Assembly (NCBI GenBank): GCA_039028895.1
Contig: JBCCHF010000011.1
Coordinates: 83,196-147,195, forward strand
Source: JAHDCJ01 sp039028895
GTDB taxonomy: Bacteria > Bacteroidota > Bacteroidia > Chitinophagales > Saprospiraceae
DNA length: 64,000 nt
Direction: 5' to 3'
The translations under genes and the position numbers were made by a program. Below, piece after piece: positions 25,132 to 34,283 of this stretch. The notes beneath the pieces are model-generated. The model saw only the letters and a list, made by a program, of their open reading frames with translations, did no database searches and was not told the DNA's origin. Numbering within the stretch: the stretch's first letter is position 1; each line of letters opens with the position of its first letter.

Positions 25132-27009
25132 ATGAAAATTTCTACACTATTGATGGTAGTGACCATTAGCATTTTTACCATCACAACCAACGCTTCCCCC
25201 CTTTCACCACGTACGACAACCTCACTATTCGATCATATGGTCGAAGTGAATAAAGAATGGATAGTCATGCAAGCACCTGTTGCTGGATTGACGATTGACG
25301 CAGATTTTAATGATGATATCAGTAGAATTCAGACTCATCTTCAACTGGTAGAGCATTTTCTTCGTGAAAGCAATACAGACCATCTGAATTGTAGCCAACT
25401 GGAGAAGAGACTTGAGATGCTTGACGAACTAAGAACTTACTGGCAGACAGGACAGTTTCCCATCAATACCGGGCACTTGGCCAGGCAGCCTTATTTTATC
25501 GATAATTTTGGAACGGCCTGTGCCGTTGGCCACCTTTTACAGGAAAGTGGATTTAGCGATTTTGCGCAACAGGTAAGGCAAAAATCCAACTTTGCCTACA
25601 TTATGGAAATGCAATATGATGAAATCCCAGTCTGGGCCAAAAAATATGGATTTACTATTGCAGAACTGGCGTGGATACAGCCTGCGTATAGTCCCCCAAC
25701 ACTTCCATGGTCAGCCCTTGGTAACGGCGGTGGCCCTGATGGTGAAATCCATACCATGTATCACGATGAAGAAGCTGGTAAGCTGTATATCGCGGGTGAT
25801 TTTGATGATATGGATGGTACAACATGTACCAGTATTGTTTCGTGGGATGGCTCGAACTGGGAAGCCATGGGTAATAATTTTGATGGATCCGTCCATGCTA
25901 TAGAAAAGCATGATGGCAAGATCCACATCGCGGGTAATTTCCAGTTATTTACAGGTGCCCCCTGGGGAAATGTGGCGGTTTGGGACGAACAATACGCTTC
26001 CTGGCAGGGCTTGCATATAGGCATTCTACAGGGGACAGTTCTCACTATGAAGTCTTTTGATGGGAAGCTGTATATCGGTGGTGATTTCTTGAACTTTGAT
26101 GGACAAGGCATGCGTTACTGGGCTGCTTTCGATTCTGGAATGTGGACCTGGGACAATTTTGGTATTGAGCCTTCAGGACCAGTTACTCAGTTTGAAATAG
26201 TCGGAGACCAACTGGCTATCGCAGGAGAATTTGAACAGTTGATAACTGAAGTTTTACCAATAGACGCTAATTACCTGGTTTACTGGGATGGCAATAGTAT
26301 TACCTGGACTTCAGATGGTGACCATAATGCGATTTCTGCAATGCGCTATTTCGATGAGCATTTATATCTCGCCGACAATGATGCCATTTTTGTTAAAAGT
26401 GATGATAACCAATGGACATCAACTTCTAATTTCTTGAGTAACGAGTTGTCGCCCATTCCGGAAGGGAAAATTCACCAGTTTCAACCCCATAATGATGAAT
26501 TGTATGCAGTAGGCAATTTCTACATTTATCCTGACGGTATTGGTTTGTTTGGTCGCAACATGATTGGCTTGACACTCCTGTCAGATCCGTTTTACGTCTA
26601 TGCTGACGGAGCGGCTCATTTTGATTCTACCGTAACAGCTGCAGCTAGTTTTGATGACAAATTCTTTGCAGGTGGGTTATTTGAAAATATCGACCTTAAC
26701 CCCTTTAATCACATTGCGGCTACAGATCTTGGCATTTCCACGTCAATCGAGGAGCCGATTGCGGAAAATTACCTGAAAGTATATTTCACCAACGCGGAGC
26801 AAGCTGTTATCGTGCAATACGAAGACTTGAGAGAGGAGTCTACCTTCGGGTTTTATGACATCCAGGGGCGCTTGATCCATACTTGCCAGTTAGAGCCCGG
26901 GACCATGACTTTAAGAATCCCTACAGCAAAACTAGCCACTGGTGCCTACATATACCAGATGGTTAATAGCCGACATAGTGAGAGTGGGAAGGTGATGGTG
27001 GTGAATTAG
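25132..27009 (+). CDS. Secreted beta-propeller-like protein with T9SS sorting domain
   Basis: A 625-residue protein with a signal peptide (LLMVVTISIFTITTNA). Residues about 25-185 form a conserved helical N-terminal region with FGTACAVGHLLQESGF. From about 195 to 540 there are repeats of the form G-x-(I/V)-x(2)-M-x(5)-G-K-L-Y-I-(A/G)-G-D-F-x(2)-(M/F)-D-G, as in kelch/delta-60-like beta-propellers. The last ~85 residues are a T9SS type A sorting domain with FYDIQGRLI and ending GKVMVVN. It is presumably surface-bound or released by T9SS. Function unknown; it is monocistronic, followed by the 75-bp repeat array. Confidence 0.75.
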   Translation: MKISTLLMVVTISIFTITTNASPLSPRTTTSLFDHMVEVNKEWIVMQAPVAGLTIDADFNDDISRIQTHLQLVEHFLRESNTDHLNCSQLEKRLEMLDELRTYWQTGQFPINTGHLARQPYFIDNFGTACAVGHLLQESGFSDFAQQVRQKSNFAYIMEMQYDEIPVWAKKYGFTIAELAWIQPAYSPPTLPWSALGNGGGPDGEIHTMYHDEEAGKLYIAGDFDDMDGTTCTSIVSWDGSNWEAMGNNFDGSVHAIEKHDGKIHIAGNFQLFTGAPWGNVAVWDEQYASWQGLHIGILQGTVLTMKSFDGKLYIGGDFLNFDGQGMRYWAAFDSGMWTWDNFGIEPSGPVTQFEIVGDQLAIAGEFEQLITEVLPIDANYLVYWDGNSITWTSDGDHNAISAMRYFDEHLYLADNDAIFVKSDDNQWTSTSNFLSNELSPIPEGKIHQFQPHNDELYAVGNFYIYPDGIGLFGRNMIGLTLLSDPFYVYADGAAHFDSTVTAAASFDDKFFAGGLFENIDLNPFNHIAATDLGISTSIEEPIAENYLKVYFTNAEQAVIVQYEDLREESTFGFYDIQGRLIHTCQLEPGTMTLRIPTAKLATGAYIYQMVNSRHSESGKVMVVN

Positions 27010-27045
27010 GGCCACCTCATCCCTAACCCTTCTCCTCCAGGAGAA

Positions 27046-27337
27046 GGGGACTTGTTGTCGGTTTATTCAACTCAAGTCCATCCCCCTCCTGGATGAGAGG
27101 TTAGGGGAGGTACCCAAGAAGGGGACTTGTCGTCGGTTCATTCAACTCAAGTCCGTTCCCCTCCTGGATGAGAGGTTAGGGGAGGTACCCAAGAAGGGGA
27201 CTTGTCGTCGGTTCATTCAACTCAAGTCCATCCCCCTCCTGGAGGAGGGGTTAGGGGAGGTACCCAAGAAGGGGGCTTGTCGTCGGTTTATTCAACTCAA
27301 GTCCGTCCCCCTCCTGGAGGAGGGGTTAGGGGAGGTA
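27046..27337. repeat. 75-bp tandem repeat, four units
   Basis: Four head-to-tail units of 75 bp start at 27046, 27121, 27196 and 27271. Each begins GGGGACTTGTCGTCGGTT (unit 4 has GGGGGCTTG) and contains CCCCTCCTGGAGGAGGGG or a diverged GGATGAGAGG form, a potential hairpin, and ends GGTTAGGGGAGGT. The units carry a few substitutions, so they are not an assembly artefact of perfect copies. A reverse-oriented related piece (CCCTAACCCTTCTCCTCC) precedes the array at 27021-27045. The array ends inside the last codons of the convergent alkC-like gene. Confidence 0.95.
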
Positions 27338-28429
27338 GAATTCACTCATCCCCATCTCCACCCCATTTACGATCACCGCCAACTTGTGTAATCCTGAATA
27401 GTATTTGCGGGTAGTGATAATCCGGAAACTTTGCTTGCGTTTGATCTTGGTGCTTGAAGCGGCAGGGTATTCTTTTTCACTGATTTGGAATACCTTACGG
27501 GAATGACTGCCATTAGATTTCATGAAATAAATGCCATATTCGATACGGACGAGTTGGGGTTTGTCGGATTGATTGTTGAGTGAAAATGAAAAGTGTAGGT
27601 CTTCTCCAATCTTGATTTCTGATTTTTCAATTTTTAGATCTTCTACACTCAAACTTTCGGTTGATCCAAAGCCGAATAGCTGTAGAGCCTTGGGGTTGCC
27701 TTGCTTTAAAAGTGTCCGGGAGCCGTGCTTGACGATCCAATCGGTGTTTTTAGTTTTGCCTTTCCAGCGTGTGAAGGTGGCAAGAGCGATCTCCGGGTTG
27801 TCTTTTGAAATATCATTAAGGTTGTTGGCAACGGACTTTCTCACGAATTCTGAATCATCGTTTTTCAGGTTTTCAAGTATCGGCAAAATAGGTTTTGGGT
27901 TTTTTTTGAAATCGGGAAGCGCCATGCCCCATGGTAACCTTGGTCGACACCCTTCACTCGAAAATCTTCGGACGTGGTGGTTGGAATGTGTTGACCAGGC
28001 CAGCATTTGGTCCATTATCTGCCGACCATACCTGATGATAAATGGTCTGATAGCAAACTCGCAGCTTACCAGTTGTGTGATGTTTTCCATGGCGAAAATC
28101 GCTGCTTCATAGTCCCCTAGTCCGTTTTGTTCGATGTAGTCAGGTAAGAAAATAAATTCAAAACCATACCTCGAAATCTTTTCCTCTTCAAGCCCTTTTG
28201 ACAGCGGCACCAGTAGTTTTACTGCTTCCGCAAAATCCGATGGTAGAAAATTGGTCAGTACGTTGCTGGTGTGTCGGGATCTTTCTTTGAGCGCTCTGGC
28301 TTCCCACTCGGCATCAAATATTTGTTCAATAAAACGGGCTTTATCGAATGCAGGAATAAAGGGAATTGCAAAATCGGCGAACTTGTCATAAAAGTCCGGG
28401 GAAAACATATTCTTAAGTGGTTCTGCCAT
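27326..28429 (-). CDS. alkC: AlkC-type DNA alkylation repair protein with C-terminal Ig-like domain
   Basis: A 367-residue protein. Residues about 1-255 are helical HEAT-like repeats of the AlkC/AlkD DNA glycosylase superfamily, with the AlkC signature SSEGCRPRLPWGMAL and the C-terminal repeat DWIVKHGSRTLLKQGNPKAL. Residues about 262-367 form a beta-sandwich (LHFSFSLNNQSDKPQLV...), matching the Ig-like domain present in one AlkC subgroup. These enzymes excise 3-methyladenine-type lesions without base flipping. The last three codons and the TAA stop lie within the 75-bp repeat array, so the repeat has replaced or trimmed the native 3' end. Confidence 0.82.
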   Translation of the reverse strand: MAEPLKNMFSPDFYDKFADFAIPFIPAFDKARFIEQIFDAEWEARALKERSRHTSNVLTNFLPSDFAEAVKLLVPLSKGLEEEKISRYGFEFIFLPDYIEQNGLGDYEAAIFAMENITQLVSCEFAIRPFIIRYGRQIMDQMLAWSTHSNHHVRRFSSEGCRPRLPWGMALPDFKKNPKPILPILENLKNDDSEFVRKSVANNLNDISKDNPEIALATFTRWKGKTKNTDWIVKHGSRTLLKQGNPKALQLFGFGSTESLSVEDLKIEKSEIKIGEDLHFSFSLNNQSDKPQLVRIEYGIYFMKSNGSHSRKVFQISEKEYPAASSTKIKRKQSFRIITTRKYYSGLHKLAVIVNGVEMGMSEFYLP

Positions 28430-28590
28430 CAGTGTTTTATTTGTAAACTACGAAAATGAACTATACGCATTCCAAAATGGTTGGAGATTCAAAACAATCT
28501 AAAGGTAGTATATGCCATACTTTTAAAAGGTTAATAAATCCAAACCTTTTCAATCATTGGGATAAAATATTACTGCTCCTGTTTTTTCCG

Positions 28591-28598
28591 TAAATTTG
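28591..28598 (+). promoter_or_regulatory. Putative -7 element for mnmG
   Basis: TAAATTTG, a perfect TAnnTTTG match, 22 nt upstream of the mnmG ATG. Upstream in the same spacer is an inverted repeat AAAAGGTT ... AACCTTTT (about 28525-28550). The -33 element is unclear. Confidence 0.45.
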
Positions 28599-28620
28599 CA
28601 CGTTTTTATTCAGATACATT

Positions 28621-30486
28621 ATGTTCCCACAATACGATGTTATAGTAGTTGGAGGTGGCCATTCAGGTTGCGAAGCAGCGGTTGCTGCCGCTAACCTTGG
28701 GTCAAAGGTTATGCTGGTGACCATGAATATGCAGACGATTGCCCAAATGTCGTGTAATCCGGCTATGGGTGGCGTAGCCAAAGGACAGATCGTCCGTGAG
28801 GTGGATGCACTTGGGGGTTATTCTGGTATCGTCACCGACCATACCATGATCCAGTTCCGGATGCTTAACCTGTCAAAAGGTCCTGCAATGTGGAGTCCAA
28901 GGGCACAGAGTGACCGGATGGAGTTTGCACGGCTCTGGCGCAATATGCTTGAAGAGCATCCGAATATCGACTTCTGGCAGGAGATGGTGACGGGGTTGGT
29001 GGTTAAAGACAATCGTGTAGTGGGTGTGAGAACAGGTATGGGCATTGAGATCCCCGCAAAATCGGTCATTCTGACTAATGGGACATTCCTCAATGGCCTG
29101 ATCCATATTGGCGAAAAACAGTTTGGTGGAGGACGTTCAGGTGAAAAAGCAGCGACCGGAATAACAGAACAACTGGTCGAACTGGGTTTTGACTCTGGTC
29201 GAATGAAAACAGGAACTCCGCCGCGTATTGATGGCCGTTCCATTAACTGGGAAATCCTCGATGAACAACCTGGAGACGAAAACCCGGGTAAATTTTCTCA
29301 TACCGACACGCCAAAGCTCGTAAACCAGATTCCTTGTCATATCGCTTATACGAGTAAAGAAGTTCACGATATTCTGAAAACAGGATTTGACCGTTCGCCA
29401 ATGTTTAATGGTCGAATTCGTGGTTTGGGCCCTCGTTACTGTCCTTCCATTGAAGACAAGATTGATCGTTTTTCCGACCGTGATTCACATCAGTTGTTTG
29501 TAGAGCCGGAAGGTCGCGATACGGTTGAAATTTATGTCAATGGCTTTTCTTCATCTTTGCCAGAGGATGTACAATTTAAAGCCCTGAGAAAAATCAAAGG
29601 GTTTGAAAATGCTAAAATGTTCAGGCCGGGGTATGCTATTGAGTATGATTACTTTCCACCAACACAATTGAAACTGTCTCTCGAAACGAGGCTGGTCAAA
29701 AACCTGTTTTTTGCTGGACAAATCAATGGTACCACTGGTTATGAAGAAGCTGCTTGCCAGGGTTTGGTAGCTGGGATCAATGCACATCTTGCCGTTAACG
29801 AAAGAGATCCGTTTATTCTTCGTCGGTCAGATGCCTACATTGGTGTATTAATCGACGACCTGATCAATAAAGGGACAGAAGAGCCTTATCGTATGTTTAC
29901 CTCAAGGGCGGAGTACCGTATCCTTTTGCGCCAAGACAATGCCGATCTTCGTTTAACGCCAATTGCAAAAGCACTTGGTATGATGAATATGGATGACAGA
30001 ATGACCAGGGTGGAAGAAAAAGAAAAAGGTGCCAAAGCAATTGCAGATTTCTTCAGGACAGTTAGTGTGAGACCGGATGATGTCAATGATTATCTTGAAT
30101 CAATTGGTTCAGCCCGATTGAAACAACAAGTGAAATTGCATTCTGTATTAGTGAGGCCGCACGTCAGTATGACCAGGTTGAAAGGTATTTTGCCTGAGCT
30201 GTACAATTTCCTGCAAAGGTTTGACGATGAGATTTGCGAAATGGCTGAGGTTGCCATCAAATACCAGGGGTATATTGCCAAAGAACAGGAGATGGTAGAT
30301 AAAATGAATCGCCTCGAAGAAGTTCGCCTTCACGAAAATATCAATTACGATGAGCTCACTTCTCTTTCCGCGGAAGCGAGAGAAAAACTCACCAAGATTC
30401 GGCCAATGACAATTGGGCAAGCTAGCCGGATTTCCGGCGTTAATCCAGCAGACATTTCTGTGCTATTGGTGTATATGGGAAGATAA
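28621..30486 (+). CDS. mnmG: tRNA uridine 5-carboxymethylaminomethyl modification enzyme MnmG (GidA)
   Basis: A 621-residue protein, the normal MnmG length. The FAD-binding Rossmann motif is VVGGGHSGCEAA near the N-terminus, followed by CNPAMGGVAKGQIVREVDALGG, the PS MnmG signature region GPRYCPSIEDKI, and the second signature GQINGTTGYEEAACQGLVAG. The C-terminal helical domain (about 550-621) binds MnmE and tRNA. With MnmE it installs the cmnm5 group on U34 of several tRNAs, using FAD, NADH, glycine and methylene-tetrahydrofolate. mnmE is not in the window. Confidence 0.98.
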   Translation: MFPQYDVIVVGGGHSGCEAAVAAANLGSKVMLVTMNMQTIAQMSCNPAMGGVAKGQIVREVDALGGYSGIVTDHTMIQFRMLNLSKGPAMWSPRAQSDRMEFARLWRNMLEEHPNIDFWQEMVTGLVVKDNRVVGVRTGMGIEIPAKSVILTNGTFLNGLIHIGEKQFGGGRSGEKAATGITEQLVELGFDSGRMKTGTPPRIDGRSINWEILDEQPGDENPGKFSHTDTPKLVNQIPCHIAYTSKEVHDILKTGFDRSPMFNGRIRGLGPRYCPSIEDKIDRFSDRDSHQLFVEPEGRDTVEIYVNGFSSSLPEDVQFKALRKIKGFENAKMFRPGYAIEYDYFPPTQLKLSLETRLVKNLFFAGQINGTTGYEEAACQGLVAGINAHLAVNERDPFILRRSDAYIGVLIDDLINKGTEEPYRMFTSRAEYRILLRQDNADLRLTPIAKALGMMNMDDRMTRVEEKEKGAKAIADFFRTVSVRPDDVNDYLESIGSARLKQQVKLHSVLVRPHVSMTRLKGILPELYNFLQRFDDEICEMAEVAIKYQGYIAKEQEMVDKMNRLEEVRLHENINYDELTSLSAEAREKLTKIRPMTIGQASRISGVNPADISVLLVYMGR

Positions 30487-30502
30487 GCGTAGCAGGAATG
30501 TT

Positions 30503-31075
30503 TTACTGTTCGTTGAGTGCCCAAATGACAATTTCCCAGTCTTCACCTCGAGGGTCGGTGTAGGTGTGAATCGTCTCAAAACCAACCCGCCAATGCGCTT
30601 TAAGCGAAGGTAGATTGCGTGAGGCGACCTCTGTAATTACATAATCGAAATGAGACGCGAGGCTTTCGCGATAATGCTTGTAAAGATTGTCGAAAATCCG
30701 CATCCCTCTGAATGATTTATCGATACAAACCTGTCCCAAGATTACATAATTATAAACATCCAGCGGTTGCCCCTTAAAAACTACTTTTTCAATCTGCACA
30801 AACATCGGTTCAATAACAGGAAAGCTCGCTCTGAAAGATTTTTGCATGACCAACACATAGCCGACGACCTGGCCTTCGTAAAGTGCAATAATGTGCGGAT
30901 AAGGGGTGTTCATACGTGCCAAAAGGCCTTCATCATGCCTGCACGTTAAAAAGCCTTCCTTTTGTGCTTCTTCTTCAGAAATGGCTTCCGGAAGGTTTTT
31001 TTGTTGGAGGTCAAGAATACCTGTGAAATCCTTCAACGAAGATGCCGGGGCATATGTAATGTCTGACGGCGACAT
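30503..31075 (-). CDS. GNAT family N-acetyltransferase
   Basis: A 190-residue protein with the GNAT pattern: substrate strand IIALYEGQVVGYVLVM, then VCIDKSFRGMRIFDNLYKHY in place of the acetyl-CoA motif A (the usual RGxGxG is degraded to FRGMRI), and a motif B with NLPSLKAHWRVGFETIH. The loop substitution may alter cofactor contact but Arg and Gly are kept. It is convergent with mnmG (16-bp gap) and lies 3 bp from the upstream membrane protein gene, so those two are likely co-transcribed. Substrate unknown. Confidence 0.75.
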   Translation of the reverse strand: MSPSDITYAPASSLKDFTGILDLQQKNLPEAISEEEAQKEGFLTCRHDEGLLARMNTPYPHIIALYEGQVVGYVLVMQKSFRASFPVIEPMFVQIEKVVFKGQPLDVYNYVILGQVCIDKSFRGMRIFDNLYKHYRESLASHFDYVITEVASRNLPSLKAHWRVGFETIHTYTDPRGEDWEIVIWALNEQ

Positions 31076-31078
31076 ATG

Positions 31079-31804
31079 TCAGGTTTGTTTTTGCGTACCT
31101 CTTACGAGCAATGCTGAGTAAGCACAAAGAACGATTGATAGAAAGGTCATATCAAAGATCGTTTTGTTGACTGCAATGAGGGCCAGATATTCAGGCGATA
31201 CAAATATGCCCAAAGCAATATTCATGACCATATTCAACCAGTAAGCCAAAAAGATAAAACAGGCTCCGGAAAAAAGGAAGTAAAAAGGCGTAGTGGTCAA
31301 TTGTTGATAGATGTTGACGATCCAGCGATTGGCAGTTTTCAGGAATGGGTTTATATAAATCAGGATACCCCCAATCAAAGTCGCCTTGAAAGCCATATCC
31401 AAAACAGGCAAAGATTCAGAAGCAATAGGGCCTACTGCCATGAAAGCCAAAAATCCTTTTGACAGGAAACCAAATATCCCGGCAAGCACAATGTAAAGCA
31501 TGATGCCGATGAACATGTAGGAATGATACTTTTGTAATCTTTGATATTTCAGATACTTCGAACTGCGGGTTTTGGGTTGTTGGAAAACTTTCTTTCTAGC
31601 CACCGGAACCATAGGCAGTGACCGTACTGCAAGTGCGAAAGCCTGTTCTTCAGGATAATTGAGTTCCAGGTATTGATCCATATCGTCAAGCAATTGGAGC
31701 TGCAGGTCACCGATCTGACTTTCTGACAAAGTGCCTTCTCTCCTGATGTTATCGGCCCAGTAGTCCAGTTCAATGTTCAGATCAAATGCTTTTCCTGTCG
31801 GCAT
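31079..31804 (-). CDS. Membrane protein with N-terminal helical prefix domain
   Basis: A 241-residue protein. The first ~75 residues form a soluble helical region (FDLNIELDYWADNI...LQLLDDMDQYLELN...EEQAFALAVRSL) similar in pattern to the permease-prefix domains that precede some Bacteroidota membrane proteins. Four hydrophobic segments follow (about residues 95-235). It precedes a GNAT gene by 3 bp. Function unknown; some proteins with this prefix pair with PadR-type regulators, but none is adjacent here. Confidence 0.6.
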   Translation of the reverse strand: MPTGKAFDLNIELDYWADNIRREGTLSESQIGDLQLQLLDDMDQYLELNYPEEQAFALAVRSLPMVPVARKKVFQQPKTRSSKYLKYQRLQKYHSYMFIGIMLYIVLAGIFGFLSKGFLAFMAVGPIASESLPVLDMAFKATLIGGILIYINPFLKTANRWIVNIYQQLTTTPFYFLFSGACFIFLAYWLNMVMNIALGIFVSPEYLALIAVNKTIFDMTFLSIVLCAYSALLVRGTQKQT

Positions 31805-32002
31805 AATTTTGGCTCATCTTTTTTAGGAAAGGTAATTAAGTTAATGAGAACTTCATTTAATGTCAAGTTGTACTTACGGCTTTAACAAAGATTTGAATGT
31901 GGAAGTTCAGGTTACAAAGACTCAGAAATATTACTTTTAGGAGATTTTTTGAAAAACATAGGAAAATATAGCCCCTTGTCCTTACAAGGGATGAATCATA
32001 AA

Positions 32003-33748
32003 ATGGGAAAACGCTCAATTCCATCTAATTTACTCATCATGCTAATGGCCATTTTTTTGGTCCAGTGTGCTAATCCTGTTGCTCCTAGAGGAGGGCCGCG
32101 AGATTCAGATCCTCCCCAGGTAGACTCTACCAGGTCAACGCCAAATTTTGTAACCAATTTTCGGGAAGACAGAATTGTCATTTCATTTGATGAATGGGTA
32201 AAACTTAATGATGCTTTTAACCAGATTGTATATTCCCCGCCATTCAATGAGCCTCCAGATGTACGCCTTACCCGGAAAAAAGGCGTAATGGTTGTTTTTA
32301 ATGATTCACTTAGGGCCAATACGACATACACGATTAACTTTGGCAATGCCATTCAGGATATCACGGAGTCTAACCCGGCAAGAGACTTGCGTTATGTATT
32401 TTCGACCGGAGATTATATTGATTCGCTCGAGGTTGAGGGTATCGTTATTGATGCCCTTACGGGGAAAGGTTCTGAGGATGTACTCCTGATGCTTTACGAA
32501 AATCCTTACGATTCGATTGTTTACCTGGAAAGGCCTTTGTATTTCGCCAAAACGGATAATGTGGGCCAATTTAAAATTCAGAATGTAAAATCAAGCACAT
32601 TCAAGATATTTGCACTGGTTGATAATAACTTCAACTACCTTTTTGATCTTGAGAATGAACGAATCGGTTTTCAGGAAGAAAATGTTCTGGTAAATGATAC
32701 AACAGTTAATCGATTCCTGATCCAAACTTTTGAAGAAGAAAAACCCCTGAGGGTGATCTCCAGGGATGTCGGCCAATTTGGTAAAGTTACTTTGCTGTTT
32801 AACCGGGCGGTACTCTCTCCTGGGGTATCATCTGATATCAACACTTCCTCAGCATTCGTTCGTCATGATGAAGATTTCCTGGAGTACTGGTACATGACTG
32901 CCGACACAGGTGATTACACCGTTTTTGTTGAGACGGGAGGACTCAGAGATTCAATACAGGTAGATATAGAGGGCATATCAGAGTTTCTCGGAACAAATCC
33001 ACGATTTGAAGTCATTGACAAACCAGTTCGCCCAAGCGTATCAGCCAACAACAATTCCAGTCGAAGGCCAACGGGGAGAACTACCGGAAAATCACAAAAC
33101 TCATCTTCAAATAATAGCAACGTAAGATTTCAGCAAGCTACTCAAACTTTGGCGATCACCGATATTCACCCCGATGAGCCTGCACGCCTCTATTTTAATC
33201 ATCCAGCGCTTAAAATAGAATCAGATAGCATAATCCTGCTAGAAGATAGTTTGAAAGTACCGGTTGTCATTGACAGTTTCAGTCTGGAAGATGCCAACAG
33301 GGAATTAGCCATTTTTTATCCCTGGAAAGAAGGCATGCGTTATGAGTTAGCCATAAAGCAGGGCGCAGTTGAAGATATTTTTGGCTTGTCAGTTGACAGT
33401 TCAACAGTTAACCTGTCTGTAAAAGAAAGGAAAGACTATGGTGGCATATTAAGCCAGCTGGATAATATGGATAGTACGATCACCTATATTGTAGAATTGT
33501 ATAGTCCTTCAGATGAGTTGGTTGATCGATATACCGTTGCGGGAGTGAGTAGCCACAAAAAAGATTACCTGCGCCTCTTACCAGGGAGTTACGAATTGCG
33601 CATCATAGAAGACGCCAATAATAACGGTCGATGGGATTCTGGTAGCTACGAAGCAAAACGACAACCTGAAAAAGTAATCATAGAAGCGGTCCAACCATTA
33701 AGGCCAAACTGGGAAGTGGAAGCCAATATCATTTTTAATGACAGATAA
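32003..33748 (+). CDS. Ig-like (SbsA-type) domain lipoprotein
   Basis: About 581 residues from the ATG at 32003; alternative starts are an ATG at 31991 and a TTG at 31949. The chosen start gives a normal lipoprotein signal (LLIMLMAIFLVQC, Cys about 22). An N-terminal SbsA-like Ig domain follows (DPPQVDSTRSTP...ITFDEWVKL-like strands), then a carboxypeptidase-regulatory-like beta domain (VEGIVIDALTGKGSEDVLLMLYE), a Ser/Asn-rich linker (about 350-370) and a second beta region. This is a widespread Bacteroidota surface lipoprotein type of unknown role. Its 3' end overlaps the convergent methyltransferase by 14 bp. Confidence 0.75.
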   Translation: MGKRSIPSNLLIMLMAIFLVQCANPVAPRGGPRDSDPPQVDSTRSTPNFVTNFREDRIVISFDEWVKLNDAFNQIVYSPPFNEPPDVRLTRKKGVMVVFNDSLRANTTYTINFGNAIQDITESNPARDLRYVFSTGDYIDSLEVEGIVIDALTGKGSEDVLLMLYENPYDSIVYLERPLYFAKTDNVGQFKIQNVKSSTFKIFALVDNNFNYLFDLENERIGFQEENVLVNDTTVNRFLIQTFEEEKPLRVISRDVGQFGKVTLLFNRAVLSPGVSSDINTSSAFVRHDEDFLEYWYMTADTGDYTVFVETGGLRDSIQVDIEGISEFLGTNPRFEVIDKPVRPSVSANNNSSRRPTGRTTGKSQNSSSNNSNVRFQQATQTLAITDIHPDEPARLYFNHPALKIESDSIILLEDSLKVPVVIDSFSLEDANRELAIFYPWKEGMRYELAIKQGAVEDIFGLSVDSSTVNLSVKERKDYGGILSQLDNMDSTITYIVELYSPSDELVDRYTVAGVSSHKKDYLRLLPGSYELRIIEDANNNGRWDSGSYEAKRQPEKVIIEAVQPLRPNWEVEANIIFNDR

Positions 33749-34283
33749 AAACGAAGGCAGGCGGTAAGTTTCGGACCTCAAATTCAATGTCCACACTATC
33801 AAAGATCTTGTGGTATCGTTTCTTGGGAATCAGCGAATAATGAAACTGGATAAATCGACCTCCGGGTTTCAGACTGGCTTTAGAAATTTCGAGGATCCGA
33901 TCTCCCAAATCATTAGGCAACATGACGAAAGGGATACCAGAAATAATATAATCCGCTTTATGGCCAGGTTCTCTGGAAAGATAGGAGTTGAGGTTTTCTG
34001 CACAATCATGAACAACCTCAAGCCTGGAATCTCGGATTGATCTGAGCTCCTGGCAAAATTCATCATTGATCTCGAAGGAAAGCAGTTTGGTAGCTGGGTC
34101 CATTTTTTTGAGAATGTGCTTTGTGATCTGCCCATCTCCGGCTCCGAGTTCCACAATTAACTCAGCTTCTTCAAAATTGACATGCTTTAGCATTTGTTCC
34201 GATGTGAACCTGGAAGTAGGCGCCACCGTACCACGCGTTTTCATGTTTTTTACACCTTCAAGAAAAAATTTTAGTCGGTTCAT
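33735..34283 (-). CDS. Class I SAM-dependent methyltransferase, phospholipid/rRNA-adenine type
   Basis: About 182 residues from the ATG at 34283, chosen because it forms an ATGA overlap with the upstream gene stop; an in-frame ATG lies 18 bp further upstream. SAM-binding motif I is VELGAGDGQITKHIL, motif II LLSFEINDEFCQEL, and the motif IV position is SGIPFVMLPNDL. The sequence pattern (RTRGTVAPTSRFTSEQM-like entry) matches phospholipid N-methyltransferases of the PmtA type as well as KsgA-related enzymes. The short length and absence of the KsgA C-terminal domain favour a lipid or small substrate. It is co-transcribed with the protease gene upstream. Confidence 0.7.
   Translation of the reverse strand: MNRLKFFLEGVKNMKTRGTVAPTSRFTSEQMLKHVNFEEAELIVELGAGDGQITKHILKKMDPATKLLSFEINDEFCQELRSIRDSRLEVVHDCAENLNSYLSREPGHKADYIISGIPFVMLPNDLGDRILEISKASLKPGGRFIQFHYSLIPKKRYHKIFDSVDIEFEVRNLPPAFVFICH

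Noticed and set aside
16018..27009. Genomic island or prophage explaining the large T9SS proteins
   Set aside because: No integrase, tRNA junction, direct-repeat borders or obvious compositional break was seen.
27046..27337. CRISPR array
   Set aside because: Units are contiguous 75-bp copies with no unique spacers and no cas genes nearby.
27202..27414. 70-codon frame within the 75-bp repeats
   Set aside because: It arises because 75 is divisible by three; the product is a repeat and overlaps the antisense alkC end.
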